From Thiodiazotropha sp040506975 (GTDB lineage: Bacteria > Pseudomonadota > Gammaproteobacteria > Chromatiales > Chromatiaceae), in assembly GCA_965211775.1 (NCBI GenBank), contig OZ242974.1:1674001-1738000 (forward strand): a stretch of DNA of 64,000 nt, written 5' to 3'. Under the pieces are notes generated by a model, which ran no database searches, was not told the origin of the DNA, and saw nothing but the letters and a program-made list of their open reading frames with translations. Of the stretch, positions 55,225-63,988 are shown one piece after another. Position numbers and translations under genes: made by a program. The first letter of the stretch is position 1. Every line of letters starts with the position of its first letter.

Positions 55225-56133
55225 ATGGCGGATCGAAGATTACAAGTTTTTCATACGGTTGCGCGTCTACTAAGTTTCACCAAAGCGGCGGAGACCCTGC
55301 ATATGACTCAGCCGGCCGTGACCTTTCAGGTACGCCAGCTTGAGGAGTATTTCAATACCCGCCTGTTTGACCGTACCCATAATCGCATCAGCCTGACAGA
55401 GGCCGGTGAACGTGTGTATGAGTATGCTGACCGGATTTTCGATCTCTATGCCGATATGGAAAATTCCGTTCGTGAGATGACGGGTGAAATCAGAGGGGCA
55501 CTGACAATTGGCGCCAGTACAACGATCGCCGAATATATGCTGCCCGCGCTACTGGGTGATTTCGGTGCCCGTTACCCGGAGGTCACCATCCACTTGCGGG
55601 TCTCTAACTCGGAAGGCATCGTCTCGATGGTCGAGAACAACACAATCGACCTGGGTGTTGTCGAAGCCCCGGTCGGCAATAAGAATCTGGTGGTGGAGAT
55701 GTGTCGTGAGGATCATCTGGTTGCGATCGTGCCACCCAATCATGACCTGGCCAATCTTGAAACGTTAGAGATACAGAAACTTCTTGAATACCCGTTTATT
55801 TGCCGGGAAGAGGGGTCGGGTACCCGGGAAGTGATCAATGAATATCTTGAAAACAACTCCTGCGATACTGCGATGGACATCTCTATGGAACTGGGCAGCC
55901 CGGAAGCGGTGAAAGGTGCGGTTGAAGCGGGGATGGGGGTCTCCGTGGTCTCCCGTGCCACTATCCAGAAAGAGTTGAAACTGGATACCTTGCGCGCCAT
56001 CAATCTGGTGCCGAAGCTGGAGCGTCCTTTCTCTTTTGTTCATCAAAAGCAGAAATTCCGGCTGCGCGCCATGGAGGAACTGCTCGACTTTGCCAGAGGT
56101 TATTGTGAAGATCACGCCGAGGAGCAGCTCTAG
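55225..56133 (+). CDS. LysR-family transcriptional regulator
   Basis: The 302-residue regulator starts MADRRLQVFHTVARLLSF. It has a winged helix-turn-helix (SFTKAAETLHMTQPAVTFQVRQLEE in part, residues ~17-42), a linker helix, and a C-terminal periplasmic-binding-like effector domain (GALTIGASTTIAEYMLP, SGTREVINEYL, PEAVKGAVEAGMGVSVVS). It resembles the CysB/CbbR-like subset. Divergence from the FadL-type porin gene suggests regulation of that porin, which is inference. The TAG stop at 56131-56133 is provided by the first bases of a dispersed repeat (copy H). Confidence 0.9.
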   Translation: MADRRLQVFHTVARLLSFTKAAETLHMTQPAVTFQVRQLEEYFNTRLFDRTHNRISLTEAGERVYEYADRIFDLYADMENSVREMTGEIRGALTIGASTTIAEYMLPALLGDFGARYPEVTIHLRVSNSEGIVSMVENNTIDLGVVEAPVGNKNLVVEMCREDHLVAIVPPNHDLANLETLEIQKLLEYPFICREEGSGTREVINEYLENNSCDTAMDISMELGSPEAVKGAVEAGMGVSVVSRATIQKELKLDTLRAINLVPKLERPFSFVHQKQKFRLRAMEELLDFARGYCEDHAEEQL

Positions 56134-56163
56134 GGCCTGTTAACACTAATCCAATTGGCCCTA
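56131..56163. repeat. Solo 29-bp dispersed repeat flanked by TA (copy H), forms the LysR stop codon
   Basis: TA, a 29-bp unit running GGGCCTGTTAACACTAATCC to AATTGGCCC, then TA. This is a full match to the right end of element C in the reverse orientation. Its TA-G bases are the LysR stop codon. Confidence 0.92.
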
Positions 56164-56241
56164 GTGTATGGCAATACACTAGCGGTCCGGTCATTGTTAC
56201 AGAGTTGTCTTATCGACAACGACGCAGAGGACGGAATCATT

Positions 56242-56625
56242 TTGCATTTTGTTCCTAAACAGCAGAAACTAGCGGCTGACCAGCAGCGGTTGCTGGACCT
56301 CTTCGATCGATTGGACTCTCAGCAACGACAGACCCTGCTCTCTTTTGCCGCTTTTCTGTCGAGTCAGGAGAGCGTCGAGAGTGAGCCGGAGGATGAGGGG
56401 GCTCATGAACCGAAGCAGATCGAGCGGCCTCGGGAGGAGTCTGTTGTGAAGGCCATCAAGCGTCTTTCAGAAAGCTATTTCATGCTCGAAAGAGAACGGC
56501 TGCTCGATGAAACGTCGTCATTGATGATGGCTCATATGATGCAGGGACGTGATGCCGTATCGGTCATCGATGAGTTGGAGGCACTGTTTGCCCGGCACTA
56601 CCAAATTTATCTTGATGATCGTTAA
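56242..56625 (+). CDS. Small protein of unknown function
   Basis: The 127-residue product starts (TTG) MHFVPKQQKLAADQQRLLDL, is helical and acidic, with LDSQQRQTLLSFAAFLSS and a C-terminal VSVIDELEALFARHYQIY segment. It has no signal peptide, membrane helix or known domain. TTG 56242 is preferred because GAGGACGG lies 8-12 nt upstream; the frame is open further up to the repeat at 56155 with weaker candidates. It is followed 35 nt later by an AI-2E-type permease on the same strand. A degenerate repeat end (GTTAACAGACCC) overlaps its stop region. Confidence 0.6.
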   Translation: MHFVPKQQKLAADQQRLLDLFDRLDSQQRQTLLSFAAFLSSQESVESEPEDEGAHEPKQIERPREESVVKAIKRLSESYFMLERERLLDETSSLMMAHMMQGRDAVSVIDELEALFARHYQIYLDDR

Positions 56626-56660
56626 CAGACCCTCGGTTGTGCCTTCGAGTAGGTAGTCCT

Positions 56661-57731
56661 ATGCAGGTTGTAACAAATTGGTTCAAGCGCTACTTTTCCG
56701 ATCCTCAGATCGTCTTCCTGACGCTTTTTCTGCTGCTCTTTTTTGGTGTCGTCATCACCATGGGGGATATGCTGGCCCCGGTGTTGGCGAGCATCGTTAT
56801 TGCCTATCTGCTGGAGGGCGTCATCTCTCAGTTGGAGAAACGCTCATTTCCAAGATTTCCCTCGGTACTGATTGTATTTGTCCTGTTCCTGTTGTTTGTC
56901 ACGCTGGTCATGTTTGGCCTGATGCCGCTCCTGTCCAACCAGGTGACAGAGTTTCTGCAGCAGTTGCCAATCATGATTTCCATGGGGCAACAGGCACTGA
57001 TGCAACTGCCGGAACGCTATCCCGATCTGATTCCACAGGAGCAGGTCGATCAGCTTATCCAACAGATAAGGAATGAGATAGCCTCATTTGCACAACAGGC
57101 CGTCACCTGGTCCCTCGCCTCGGTCGTCGGTGTGATCACATTGATCGTCTACCTCATTCTGATGCCGCTGCTGGTGTTCTTTTTTTTGAAGGACAAACAC
57201 CTGATCATCGATTGGTTTGTGATGTATCTGCCCAGGCATCGACGCTTTGCAGGTACGGTTTGGAACGATGTGGACAAACAGATAGCCAACTATGTCAGGG
57301 GGAAGTTCTGGGAAATCGTCATCATCTGGGCGGTCAGCTTCGTCACATTCAGATTGCTTGGATTGAACTATGCCCTTCTGCTGTCAATGATGGTGGGGCT
57401 TTCGGTGATCATTCCATACATCGGGGCGGCTGTTGTCACCATCCCTGTACACTTCATCGCCTGGTTTCAATGGGGCTGGAGCAGTGACTTTGCCTGGCTG
57501 GCCGTGGCTTATTTCGTCATCCAGGCGCTGGACGGCAATGTGCTGGTGCCTCTGTTGTTTTCAGAGGTGGTCAATCTGCATCCGGTTGCGATCATAGTGG
57601 CCATCCTGGTGTTTGGCGGATTCTGGGGCTTTTGGGGTGTTTTTTTCGCAATTCCCCTGGCCACATTGGTACAGGCTGTTTTGGTCGCTTGGCCGAAGAG
57701 AATCGAGGAAGAGGTGATTGAAAGGCCCTAG
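56661..57731 (+). CDS. AI-2E family transporter (PerM/YdgG-like)
   Basis: The 356-residue inner-membrane protein has about eight hydrophobic helices with the family layout: VFLTLFLLLFFGVVITMGD, IVIAYLLEGVISQLEKR, VLIVFVLFLLFVTLVMFGL, then a cytosolic/periplasmic segment. The end has WEIVIIWAVSFVTFRLLG, VVGLSVIIPYIGA-like helices and DGNVLVPLLFSEVVNLHPVAIIV. Members transport or tolerate small molecules (autoinducer-2, Na+/H+ antiport has been reported for relatives). ATG 56661 is used; the frame opens at 56637. Likely co-transcribed with the preceding small gene. Confidence 0.88.
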   Translation: MQVVTNWFKRYFSDPQIVFLTLFLLLFFGVVITMGDMLAPVLASIVIAYLLEGVISQLEKRSFPRFPSVLIVFVLFLLFVTLVMFGLMPLLSNQVTEFLQQLPIMISMGQQALMQLPERYPDLIPQEQVDQLIQQIRNEIASFAQQAVTWSLASVVGVITLIVYLILMPLLVFFFLKDKHLIIDWFVMYLPRHRRFAGTVWNDVDKQIANYVRGKFWEIVIIWAVSFVTFRLLGLNYALLLSMMVGLSVIIPYIGAAVVTIPVHFIAWFQWGWSSDFAWLAVAYFVIQALDGNVLVPLLFSEVVNLHPVAIIVAILVFGGFWGFWGVFFAIPLATLVQAVLVAWPKRIEEEVIERP

Positions 57732-57778
57732 CTTGCGCCAGGGCTGCAGGGTTAGGGTAAATCTATCGCCTGGCCGTT

Positions 57779-57973
57779 TCAGGCCGTCTTCTTGGTGTTG
57801 ATTCCGAACAGTGTCCACAGGGGACAAAAAGAGACGAGGCCGGTGACCAGGGGAACCGCACCGATTGCGCCCCACCAGTTGACGGGGTCACTCAGAAGAA
57901 ACCCCCAGGCGAGAATCGCCAAACCTGCGACGATTCGGATTATTCGTTCAATACTGCCGATATTTTGAGTCAT
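57779..57973 (-). CDS. DUF2892 inner-membrane protein (YgaP-tail-like)
   Basis: This 64-residue protein with two hydrophobic helices starts MTQNIGSIERIIRIVAGLAI. It has a second helix AIGAVPLVTGLVSFCPLWTLFG ending with the cysteine-proline motif of DUF2892. This domain also forms the tail of the rhodanese YgaP. Convergent with the AI-2E gene; the Crp/Fnr gene lies ~155 nt upstream on the same strand and may regulate it. GGAGCGGATC serves as the ribosome-binding site. Confidence 0.9.
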   Translation of the reverse strand: MTQNIGSIERIIRIVAGLAILAWGFLLSDPVNWWGAIGAVPLVTGLVSFCPLWTLFGINTKKTA

Positions 57974-58127
57974 GATCCGCTCCTTAATTTATTGACTGGT
58001 CAAAAGCGATACGCCCCCACTAAATGGATGTGCTACGAGCATCCCGGCGTCGTTGAGGATTGAGCATACCTGGAGCAATCAGCATAGTATGTGACAAAGT
58101 CACACACTGCCATGTACGGTTGAGTCG

Positions 58128-58808
58128 TTACTCAGTGCTTTTGATATTCAGATGATCCCGGTCCTCCAGGGTTATTGCACCCCGGGTGATTGAGATCAAA
58201 CCCTGTTGCTCGAAGTCCTTTAATATTCGACTCACCACTTCACGGGAAGTGCCGAGATCGGAAGCAATCGATTGATGTGTCACCTGCATGCGGCTACTGC
58301 CGTTGTCGCTATTCCGCAGCAGGTAGCCTGCGAGCCTGCGGTCCACCCGCCGGAAAGCGACCTCTTCGACGACGCTGATCACATCACTCAGCCTTTCACT
58401 GATAAGCCGGAACAGATAGTCTCTCCAGGCCTGCTCATTATTTGACCAGCGAACGACATCGGAAGTCGATATGATCACGGCCTGTATTGGCTGTTCACTG
58501 ACCGCAAAAGCCGGGAATGGCTTTTGGCTCAAGATACAGGAGGCGGTCAGGATGCAGCTTTCCCCGGGACCAATCCGATAGAGGGTAATCTCTCTGCCGT
58601 TTTCACCGATCTTATAGATCCTGGCGGTACCTTCGATCACCAGTGCCAGGTGGCTGCACTGCATGCCTTGCTGGCATATCGGTTGATCAGCTGGCAGATG
58701 TATGACTTTTGTACCGCCAATAAATTGCCGTACGAAATCGGCATCGGCGCACTGTAAAAAGTGAAACTGTCTGATTAGCTCATCTATGACTGCAGGGTCG
58801 GTTATCAT
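58128..58808 (-). CDS. Crp/Fnr-family transcriptional regulator
   Basis: The 226-residue regulator has an N-terminal cyclic-nucleotide-binding fold (GMQCSHLALVIEGTARIYKIG, TLYRIGPGESCILTASCILS), a long dimerisation helix, and a C-terminal HTH_Crp domain (THQSIASDLGTSREVVSRILKDFEQQGLI in part). It lacks the four-cysteine N-terminal motif of FNR and the cAMP-binding arginine-serine pair of CRP is not evident. Its cysteines in the effector pocket (CILTASC) might sense sulfur or redox species. The DUF2892 gene downstream on the same strand is a likely target. Confidence 0.9.
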   Translation of the reverse strand: MITDPAVIDELIRQFHFLQCADADFVRQFIGGTKVIHLPADQPICQQGMQCSHLALVIEGTARIYKIGENGREITLYRIGPGESCILTASCILSQKPFPAFAVSEQPIQAVIISTSDVVRWSNNEQAWRDYLFRLISERLSDVISVVEEVAFRRVDRRLAGYLLRNSDNGSSRMQVTHQSIASDLGTSREVVSRILKDFEQQGLISITRGAITLEDRDHLNIKSTE

Positions 58809-59009
58809 GGCGGACTCAGGTTTGAGTGACGGTCGAATGTCTCACTGTCGCTGACGAAGAGAAGATCATTCGACTCTACTATAATTGGTGACGCCGCAGA
58901 AACAAGTGCGGCAACAGGCTTTAATTGCACAGATTTGCTACACTTGTTCAAGCTTAATATGGTAATTTATGCACAAATGGTGGGGGTTTAATAACCCGGG
59001 CAATCGGGC

Positions 59010-61862
59010 ATGACGGATCCAAACGAAGAAGCGATCAAAATAAAAAAGGAGCGGGTACGGTTGTTATATGCAAACGGTACCACGCTTATTATTGCCAACC
59101 TTATTGCCGGACTGATCTTCATTTATCTTAACAGGGCCTGGGAAATCCCGCTGGGTTTGATCTGGGGTGGCTTGCTGACGGCGGTCCTGGTCGGTCAGAC
59201 CGTGCTGACCTTTATCGCCCGCAGAAGTGCCCTGGAACGCATACAGATGTGGCGCTATGCGCTGTTGCCCGGCATTTTTATGCTGGGATTGTTATGGGCC
59301 GTCGCACTGATCCATCTGCTGACCCGTCCCATGGAGACCGATTACCTGGTCATCGATCTGGTATTGATCGGTACGGTTTTTCTCCTTACTGCGTTGTTGC
59401 TGACCATAGATACCTTTTTCAGCATCATTTTCGTCCTGACCGCTTCCACACTCGTGTTTCTCAGCATTTCTGGCAACGAAGATCTCGTATCCGATGAATT
59501 AATGATCGGGATGATCGCCTATGCCTTGGCGTTGTTGATACTATCGGCCTGGATGATGGTGTATCAGCAGGGTTTTCTGCTGCTTGCCGCTAACCGCGTG
59601 TTGCTGCATGAACGCATGGTCGCTTCCGAAACCGAGCTCAGCGAAATGAGAAGCCGTCTGATCGTGGAGAATGATCAGCGACAAACAGTGGAGCAGGAGC
59701 TGTTCCTGGCCAAAGAGGCGGCTGAGAGCGCAAATCTCGCCAAGTCAGAGTTCCTGGCAACGATGAGTCATGAAATCAGGACTCCGCTGAACGGCATCCT
59801 GCCGATCCTTGAAATGCTGTTGGAGACTAAACTGAATGGTGAACAAAAGCATTTTGTCACCACAGCGCTCAACTCTTCCCAGCTGCTGCTCAGTATCATC
59901 AACGATATTCTCGACTTCTCCAAGATCGAAGCGGGCAAGTTGGATCTGGAGTTTATTGATGTCACCCTAAAGGATGTCGTCAGTCAGGTGACGTCATTGA
60001 TGAAAAACGCCGCTGATCGGCGCAGTTTGAAGCTTACTTACAATATTGCCCGGGATGTGCCGAGAACCGTGCGCGGAGATCCAATCCGGCTTCGTCAGAT
60101 CCTGACCAATCTGGTCAGTAATGCAGTAAAATTCACCGAGAAGGGCGAAGTCTCCGTGGAGGTTTCCAGCCGTCAGTCGACACGAACAGAGGTGGAATTG
60201 TTGTTTGCCGTCAGGGATACCGGGATGGGGATGTCGGATGAACACGTGCAGCGTCTTTTCGAACCGTTTTCTCAAGCTGATGCATCGACCACCAGAAAGC
60301 ATGGTGGAACTGGATTGGGCCTGGTTATTTGTAAACGCCTGACCGAACTGATGGGGGGGCGGATCGGCGTGAAGTCTCAGATAGGAAGGGGATCCTATTT
60401 CTGGTTTATTCTGCCGATGAGAAAGTCACTGCAGGAGATTCCTTCCAGCCGGCGAAATCTCAATGATATCCGCACCCTGTTGGTGGCTGAGAAAAATAAA
60501 TCTGAAATCAGGGTATTGGCGAATTCTCTAAAAGAACTGGGGATGATACTGGAGCAAACAGATGACCAGTATGACGCGCTATCCAAACTGAAAACGTCAG
60601 CAAATCTGGGTGCCAGTTGGCGCTATGAACTGCTCGTGATCGATGCTGAGTTCGCCAGTGTTAATCTGCTTCAGGTTGTCAATTCCGCACGTGAGATTGC
60701 CCACATGAGAGATGTCAATGTTTTGGCGATCAATGTTCCGGAAGAGAGCGTCGAAACGCTCGAAGGCTTGTCGATAGAGTGTTTGAGCAGTAGCGGCAGA
60801 AGCAAGGATATCAAACAGCGTCTGTATAGAATCTTCGATGTGGAGCAAATATCGACGGTATCCACCACACCCGAAGAGGTTCCGGTTCCACGGTTGCCTG
60901 ACGATCACCTGAACTGGCTCGACAAACAGGGTGGCGAGGAGAGTATCAGGCAGGCGGGGAGCGAGAGGGAGGAGGACCGCGAAGCATTGATGCAGCACAC
61001 CCAACTCGCAGGACGTGTGCTGGTGGTTGAGGATAACCCGGTCAATCAGGCGGTAGTGAGGAAAATGCTGGAGAAGGCGGGACTTTCGCCGATAACGGCA
61101 AATGATGGCATGGAGGCGATGGAGGTCATGCATCAGGAACAGTTCGATGTGGTCCTGATGGATTGCCAGATGCCGCGCATGGATGGTTATGAGGCGACTG
61201 AGGCGATCAGGGACAGGGAGGCTACCCATGGACTGATGCGCACCCCGGTGATCGCCATGACTGCGAACGCCATGGCGGGGGATCGGGAAAAATGTTTGGC
61301 GGTCGGCATGGATGACTACCTCTCGAAGCCGGTCAAACCGGCTCAACTTGAGAATATGTTGCGCCAGTGGCTGCCCATGGAGGAGATGATCGGCCAGGGT
61401 GAGGAACGCTTGGTGGTGGAACAGGTCAGTGGTGGTGAAGAGATATCGATGGAATCAATCGATATACAGAGTGAAGGCTTGCAGAGCGAAGGAGGCAGCA
61501 GTATGCCAGTCAGTGGCATGATAGACCGCACCGTTTTGGAGGAGTTGTATGAGATCATGGAGGACGAATTCGTTTCCGTGCTCGAGAGCTATCTAAAAAG
61601 TGCGCCCGGGCTCATGCATGGTATACGGGATGCCGTGAAGGATCATGACATGGATGCCCTGGTGAAGTCAGCCCACCCGTTAAAATCGAGTAGTGCCAAC
61701 GTGGGGGCGATGGAGCTCTCCATTCTGGCCCGGGATCTGGAGTTCAAGGGGCGTCAGAATGATACCTCGGGATTGGTCGGCAGTTACAACCAAACTGCCG
61801 ATGTATACCGTAGGACCATTTCTGAACTGAAGACAATCATTGATCGGGGTGGTATTCATTAA
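59010..61862 (+). CDS. Hybrid sensor histidine kinase with two receivers and HPt (BarA-like)
   Basis: The 950-residue membrane kinase has about six N-terminal helices (residues ~25-195, a membrane sensor), a coiled coil, HisKA with H254 in FLATMSHEIRTPLNG, and an ATPase domain (NLVSNAVKFTEKGEV, DTGMGM, GGTGLGLVICK). A first receiver (~485-610) lacks the usual acidic triad and looks degenerate. A complete second receiver has D718 in VVLMDCQMPRMDG. A C-terminal HPt domain has H889 in KSAHPLKSSSANVG. This is the complete phosphorelay found in BarA and its relatives. No partner response regulator is adjacent. Confidence 0.93.
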   Translation: MTDPNEEAIKIKKERVRLLYANGTTLIIANLIAGLIFIYLNRAWEIPLGLIWGGLLTAVLVGQTVLTFIARRSALERIQMWRYALLPGIFMLGLLWAVALIHLLTRPMETDYLVIDLVLIGTVFLLTALLLTIDTFFSIIFVLTASTLVFLSISGNEDLVSDELMIGMIAYALALLILSAWMMVYQQGFLLLAANRVLLHERMVASETELSEMRSRLIVENDQRQTVEQELFLAKEAAESANLAKSEFLATMSHEIRTPLNGILPILEMLLETKLNGEQKHFVTTALNSSQLLLSIINDILDFSKIEAGKLDLEFIDVTLKDVVSQVTSLMKNAADRRSLKLTYNIARDVPRTVRGDPIRLRQILTNLVSNAVKFTEKGEVSVEVSSRQSTRTEVELLFAVRDTGMGMSDEHVQRLFEPFSQADASTTRKHGGTGLGLVICKRLTELMGGRIGVKSQIGRGSYFWFILPMRKSLQEIPSSRRNLNDIRTLLVAEKNKSEIRVLANSLKELGMILEQTDDQYDALSKLKTSANLGASWRYELLVIDAEFASVNLLQVVNSAREIAHMRDVNVLAINVPEESVETLEGLSIECLSSSGRSKDIKQRLYRIFDVEQISTVSTTPEEVPVPRLPDDHLNWLDKQGGEESIRQAGSEREEDREALMQHTQLAGRVLVVEDNPVNQAVVRKMLEKAGLSPITANDGMEAMEVMHQEQFDVVLMDCQMPRMDGYEATEAIRDREATHGLMRTPVIAMTANAMAGDREKCLAVGMDDYLSKPVKPAQLENMLRQWLPMEEMIGQGEERLVVEQVSGGEEISMESIDIQSEGLQSEGGSSMPVSGMIDRTVLEELYEIMEDEFVSVLESYLKSAPGLMHGIRDAVKDHDMDALVKSAHPLKSSSANVGAMELSILARDLEFKGRQNDTSGLVGSYNQTADVYRRTISELKTIIDRGGIH

Positions 61863-61958
61863 GGCTGTTATCGCCCAGGTCACTTTTCCTATCCAACAAT
61901 TATTGATCTGCACCCTTTTTCGCTGGTCAGGGTGGGCGTCCCTATCCTCCATATCGGC

Positions 61959-63368
61959 TTATAGATTCTCGGATGCGTAATCCGCAAGCCGCGATCTCTC
62001 CCCCCTCTGCAGGGTTATATGTCCGCTGTGGGGCCAGTTCTTGAAGCGGTCGACGGCATAGGTCAGGCCAGATGTGGTTTCTGTCAGATAGGGTGTGTCG
62101 ATCTGGGCCACATTGCCGAGGCAGACGATCTTGGTGCCGGGTCCGGCACGGGTGACCAGTGTCTTCATCTGTTTCGGGGTCAGATTCTGGGCTTCATCGA
62201 GAATGATGTATTTGTTTAAGAAGGTACGGCCCCGCATGAAATTGAGGGAATGGATACGGATCCGGCTACGCAGCAGATCTTCAGTGGCGGCGCGTCCCCA
62301 TTCACCCCCTTCTGTCTGGGTCAGAACCTCCAGATTATCCATCAGCGCGCCCATCCAGGGCGTCATTTTCTCTTCTTCAGTGCCGGGTAGAAAGCCGATA
62401 TCCTCGCCTACCGGTACTGTAACCCGGGTCATGATGATTTCGCGGTAGAGATTGAGGTCAAGTGTCTGCACCAAGCCGGCAGCCAGGGTGAGCAGGGTCT
62501 TGCCGGTGCCGGCCGTGCCCAGCAGTGAGACGAAATCGAGCTCGGGGTCGAGCAGCAGATTCAAGGCGAAATTCTGCTCCTGATTGCGTGCCGTGATGCC
62601 CCACACCGCGTGCTTGGGATTGGTGAAGTCCTCCATCAGTTCAATGGTTGCATTGTTCTCCTCTTTCTTCCTGACGATGGCTTGAAAGCCCTCATCTCCC
62701 GGCAGATGCAGGCATTGGCTGGGATACCAGGCTTCAGTATCGGGTCCGGCGATCCGATAGAAGGTCCGACCCTCCTCCTGCCATGACTCGAGCTCCTTGG
62801 TGTGCTGCTCCCAGAAACCCGCCGGCAGACTCTCCATGCCGCTGTAGAGGAGATTGACATCCTCCAGGACCTTGTCATTGGAGTAATCCTCGGCATGAAT
62901 GCCGACCACGGCAGCCTTGATGCGCAGGTTGATATCCTTCGATACCAGTATGATTTTTCTTTCCGGGTATTCCGACTGCAGGCTGAGGGCTGTCGCGAGT
63001 ATTGTGTTGTCGGGTGTATTGCCCGGCAGTGTCGAGGGCAGGTCACCGCTGATTGGCTTGGTCTGGAAAAAAAGATGGCCGCTGAGGGACTCGGTGCCGC
63101 CATTCAGCTGCAGGGTGTTAAGAGGAATGCCGTCGCAAATGGCGGATTGAGGTACATTGCCCATCAACTCATCGAGGAAACGACTGGTTTGGCGGACATT
63201 CCTCGCAACCTCAGACATACCTTTTTTTCCCTTATCCAGCTCTTCCAACACCACCATCGGCAGGTAGATATCGTGCTCCTTGAAGCGGAACAGGGCGGAT
63301 GGGTCATGCATCAGTACATTGGTATCGAGGACGAAAAGACGGGTATTGTTGGATCGTTTTTCTGACAT
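61959..63368 (-). CDS. PIN-PhoH fusion protein (PhoH2-like ATPase/RNase)
   Basis: The 469-residue protein has an N-terminal PIN domain (LFVLDTNVLMHDPSALFRF, VVLEELDKGKKG, DNTILATALSL, VSKDINLRIKA acidic cluster) and a C-terminal PhoH-type P-loop ATPase (GTAGTGKTLLTLAAGLVQ, PVGEDIGFLPG, YIILDEAQNLTPKQMKTLVTR in part). It probably couples RNA unwinding to cleavage; the physiological substrate is not known. Full length for the PhoH2-like family. A dispersed repeat fragment lies 17 nt upstream of the ATG (63368). Confidence 0.92.
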   Translation of the reverse strand: MSEKRSNNTRLFVLDTNVLMHDPSALFRFKEHDIYLPMVVLEELDKGKKGMSEVARNVRQTSRFLDELMGNVPQSAICDGIPLNTLQLNGGTESLSGHLFFQTKPISGDLPSTLPGNTPDNTILATALSLQSEYPERKIILVSKDINLRIKAAVVGIHAEDYSNDKVLEDVNLLYSGMESLPAGFWEQHTKELESWQEEGRTFYRIAGPDTEAWYPSQCLHLPGDEGFQAIVRKKEENNATIELMEDFTNPKHAVWGITARNQEQNFALNLLLDPELDFVSLLGTAGTGKTLLTLAAGLVQTLDLNLYREIIMTRVTVPVGEDIGFLPGTEEEKMTPWMGALMDNLEVLTQTEGGEWGRAATEDLLRSRIRIHSLNFMRGRTFLNKYIILDEAQNLTPKQMKTLVTRAGPGTKIVCLGNVAQIDTPYLTETTSGLTYAVDRFKNWPHSGHITLQRGERSRLADYASENL

Positions 63369-63385
63369 CTGCGTATTGGTTTATC

Positions 63386-63404
63386 TTAGTGTTAACAGGC
63401 CCTG
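63386..63404. repeat. Partial dispersed repeat, right half (copy I)
   Basis: TTAGTGTTAACAGGCCCTG matches the right half of the 29-bp unit. It is upstream of the PIN-PhoH gene but in the opposite orientation relative to other start-proximal copies. Confidence 0.7.
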
Positions 63405-63502
63405 GTTTGGATAGCAAAGCCAACCCGGTTAAAGTGGTGAACGGACTGCCCACCACCACGGAGCTGGGTGTTTTCGCTGATTGAGAATGGGAACGATAAT
63501 GC

Positions 63503-63988
63503 TCAGGCAAGTTTTCCGGCTCGCATCGCCTTCAAGGTGTCCAGGACTTCCTCTGCATGCCCCTTGACTTTGACCTTGCGCCACTCCCGGCGCAGATATC
63601 CACTCTCGTCGATCAGAAAGGTGCTGCGTTCTATGCCGCGTACCTGCCTGCCATACATCGATTTCATTTTTATGACGTCGAATGCGTGACAAAGCTTCTC
63701 CTCTTTATCGGCGATGAGATCGAATGGAAATCCTTGTTTTTGCTTAAAATTTTCCTGGGCCTTCAGGCTGTCCCTGGAGGCTCCGAGGATAATGGCGGAT
63801 TGGCGTCTGAACTTCGCAATCAAGGCGCTGAAATCCAGACCCTCCTGGGTACAGCCCGGAGTACTGGCTTTAGGGTAGAAATAGAGAACGATGGGTTTCC
63901 CGTGAAAGTCGGTGAGTTTGATGTGCTTGTCACCGGTAACTGGTAGCTCTATATCGGGCACGGGGTTTCCGATGGTGATGGCAGGCAT
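63503..63988 (-). CDS. bcp: Peroxiredoxin (bacterioferritin comigratory protein type)
   Basis: This thiol peroxidase reduces hydrogen peroxide and organic hydroperoxides in the cytosol. The 161-residue product begins MPAITIGNPVPDIELPVTG. It has the peroxidatic cysteine in STPGCTQEGLDF (residue ~45) within a PxxxTxxC-type arrangement, and RDSLKAQENFKQKQGFPFDL. Only the CTQE cysteine and one other (KLCHAFD) are present, so the resolving cysteine of some BCP proteins is absent or atypical. It reads toward the PIN-PhoH gene, 134 nt away. GGAGA-like signal is not visible because the window ends 12 nt upstream of the start. Confidence 0.92.
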   Translation of the reverse strand: MPAITIGNPVPDIELPVTGDKHIKLTDFHGKPIVLYFYPKASTPGCTQEGLDFSALIAKFRRQSAIILGASRDSLKAQENFKQKQGFPFDLIADKEEKLCHAFDVIKMKSMYGRQVRGIERSTFLIDESGYLRREWRKVKVKGHAEEVLDTLKAMRAGKLA

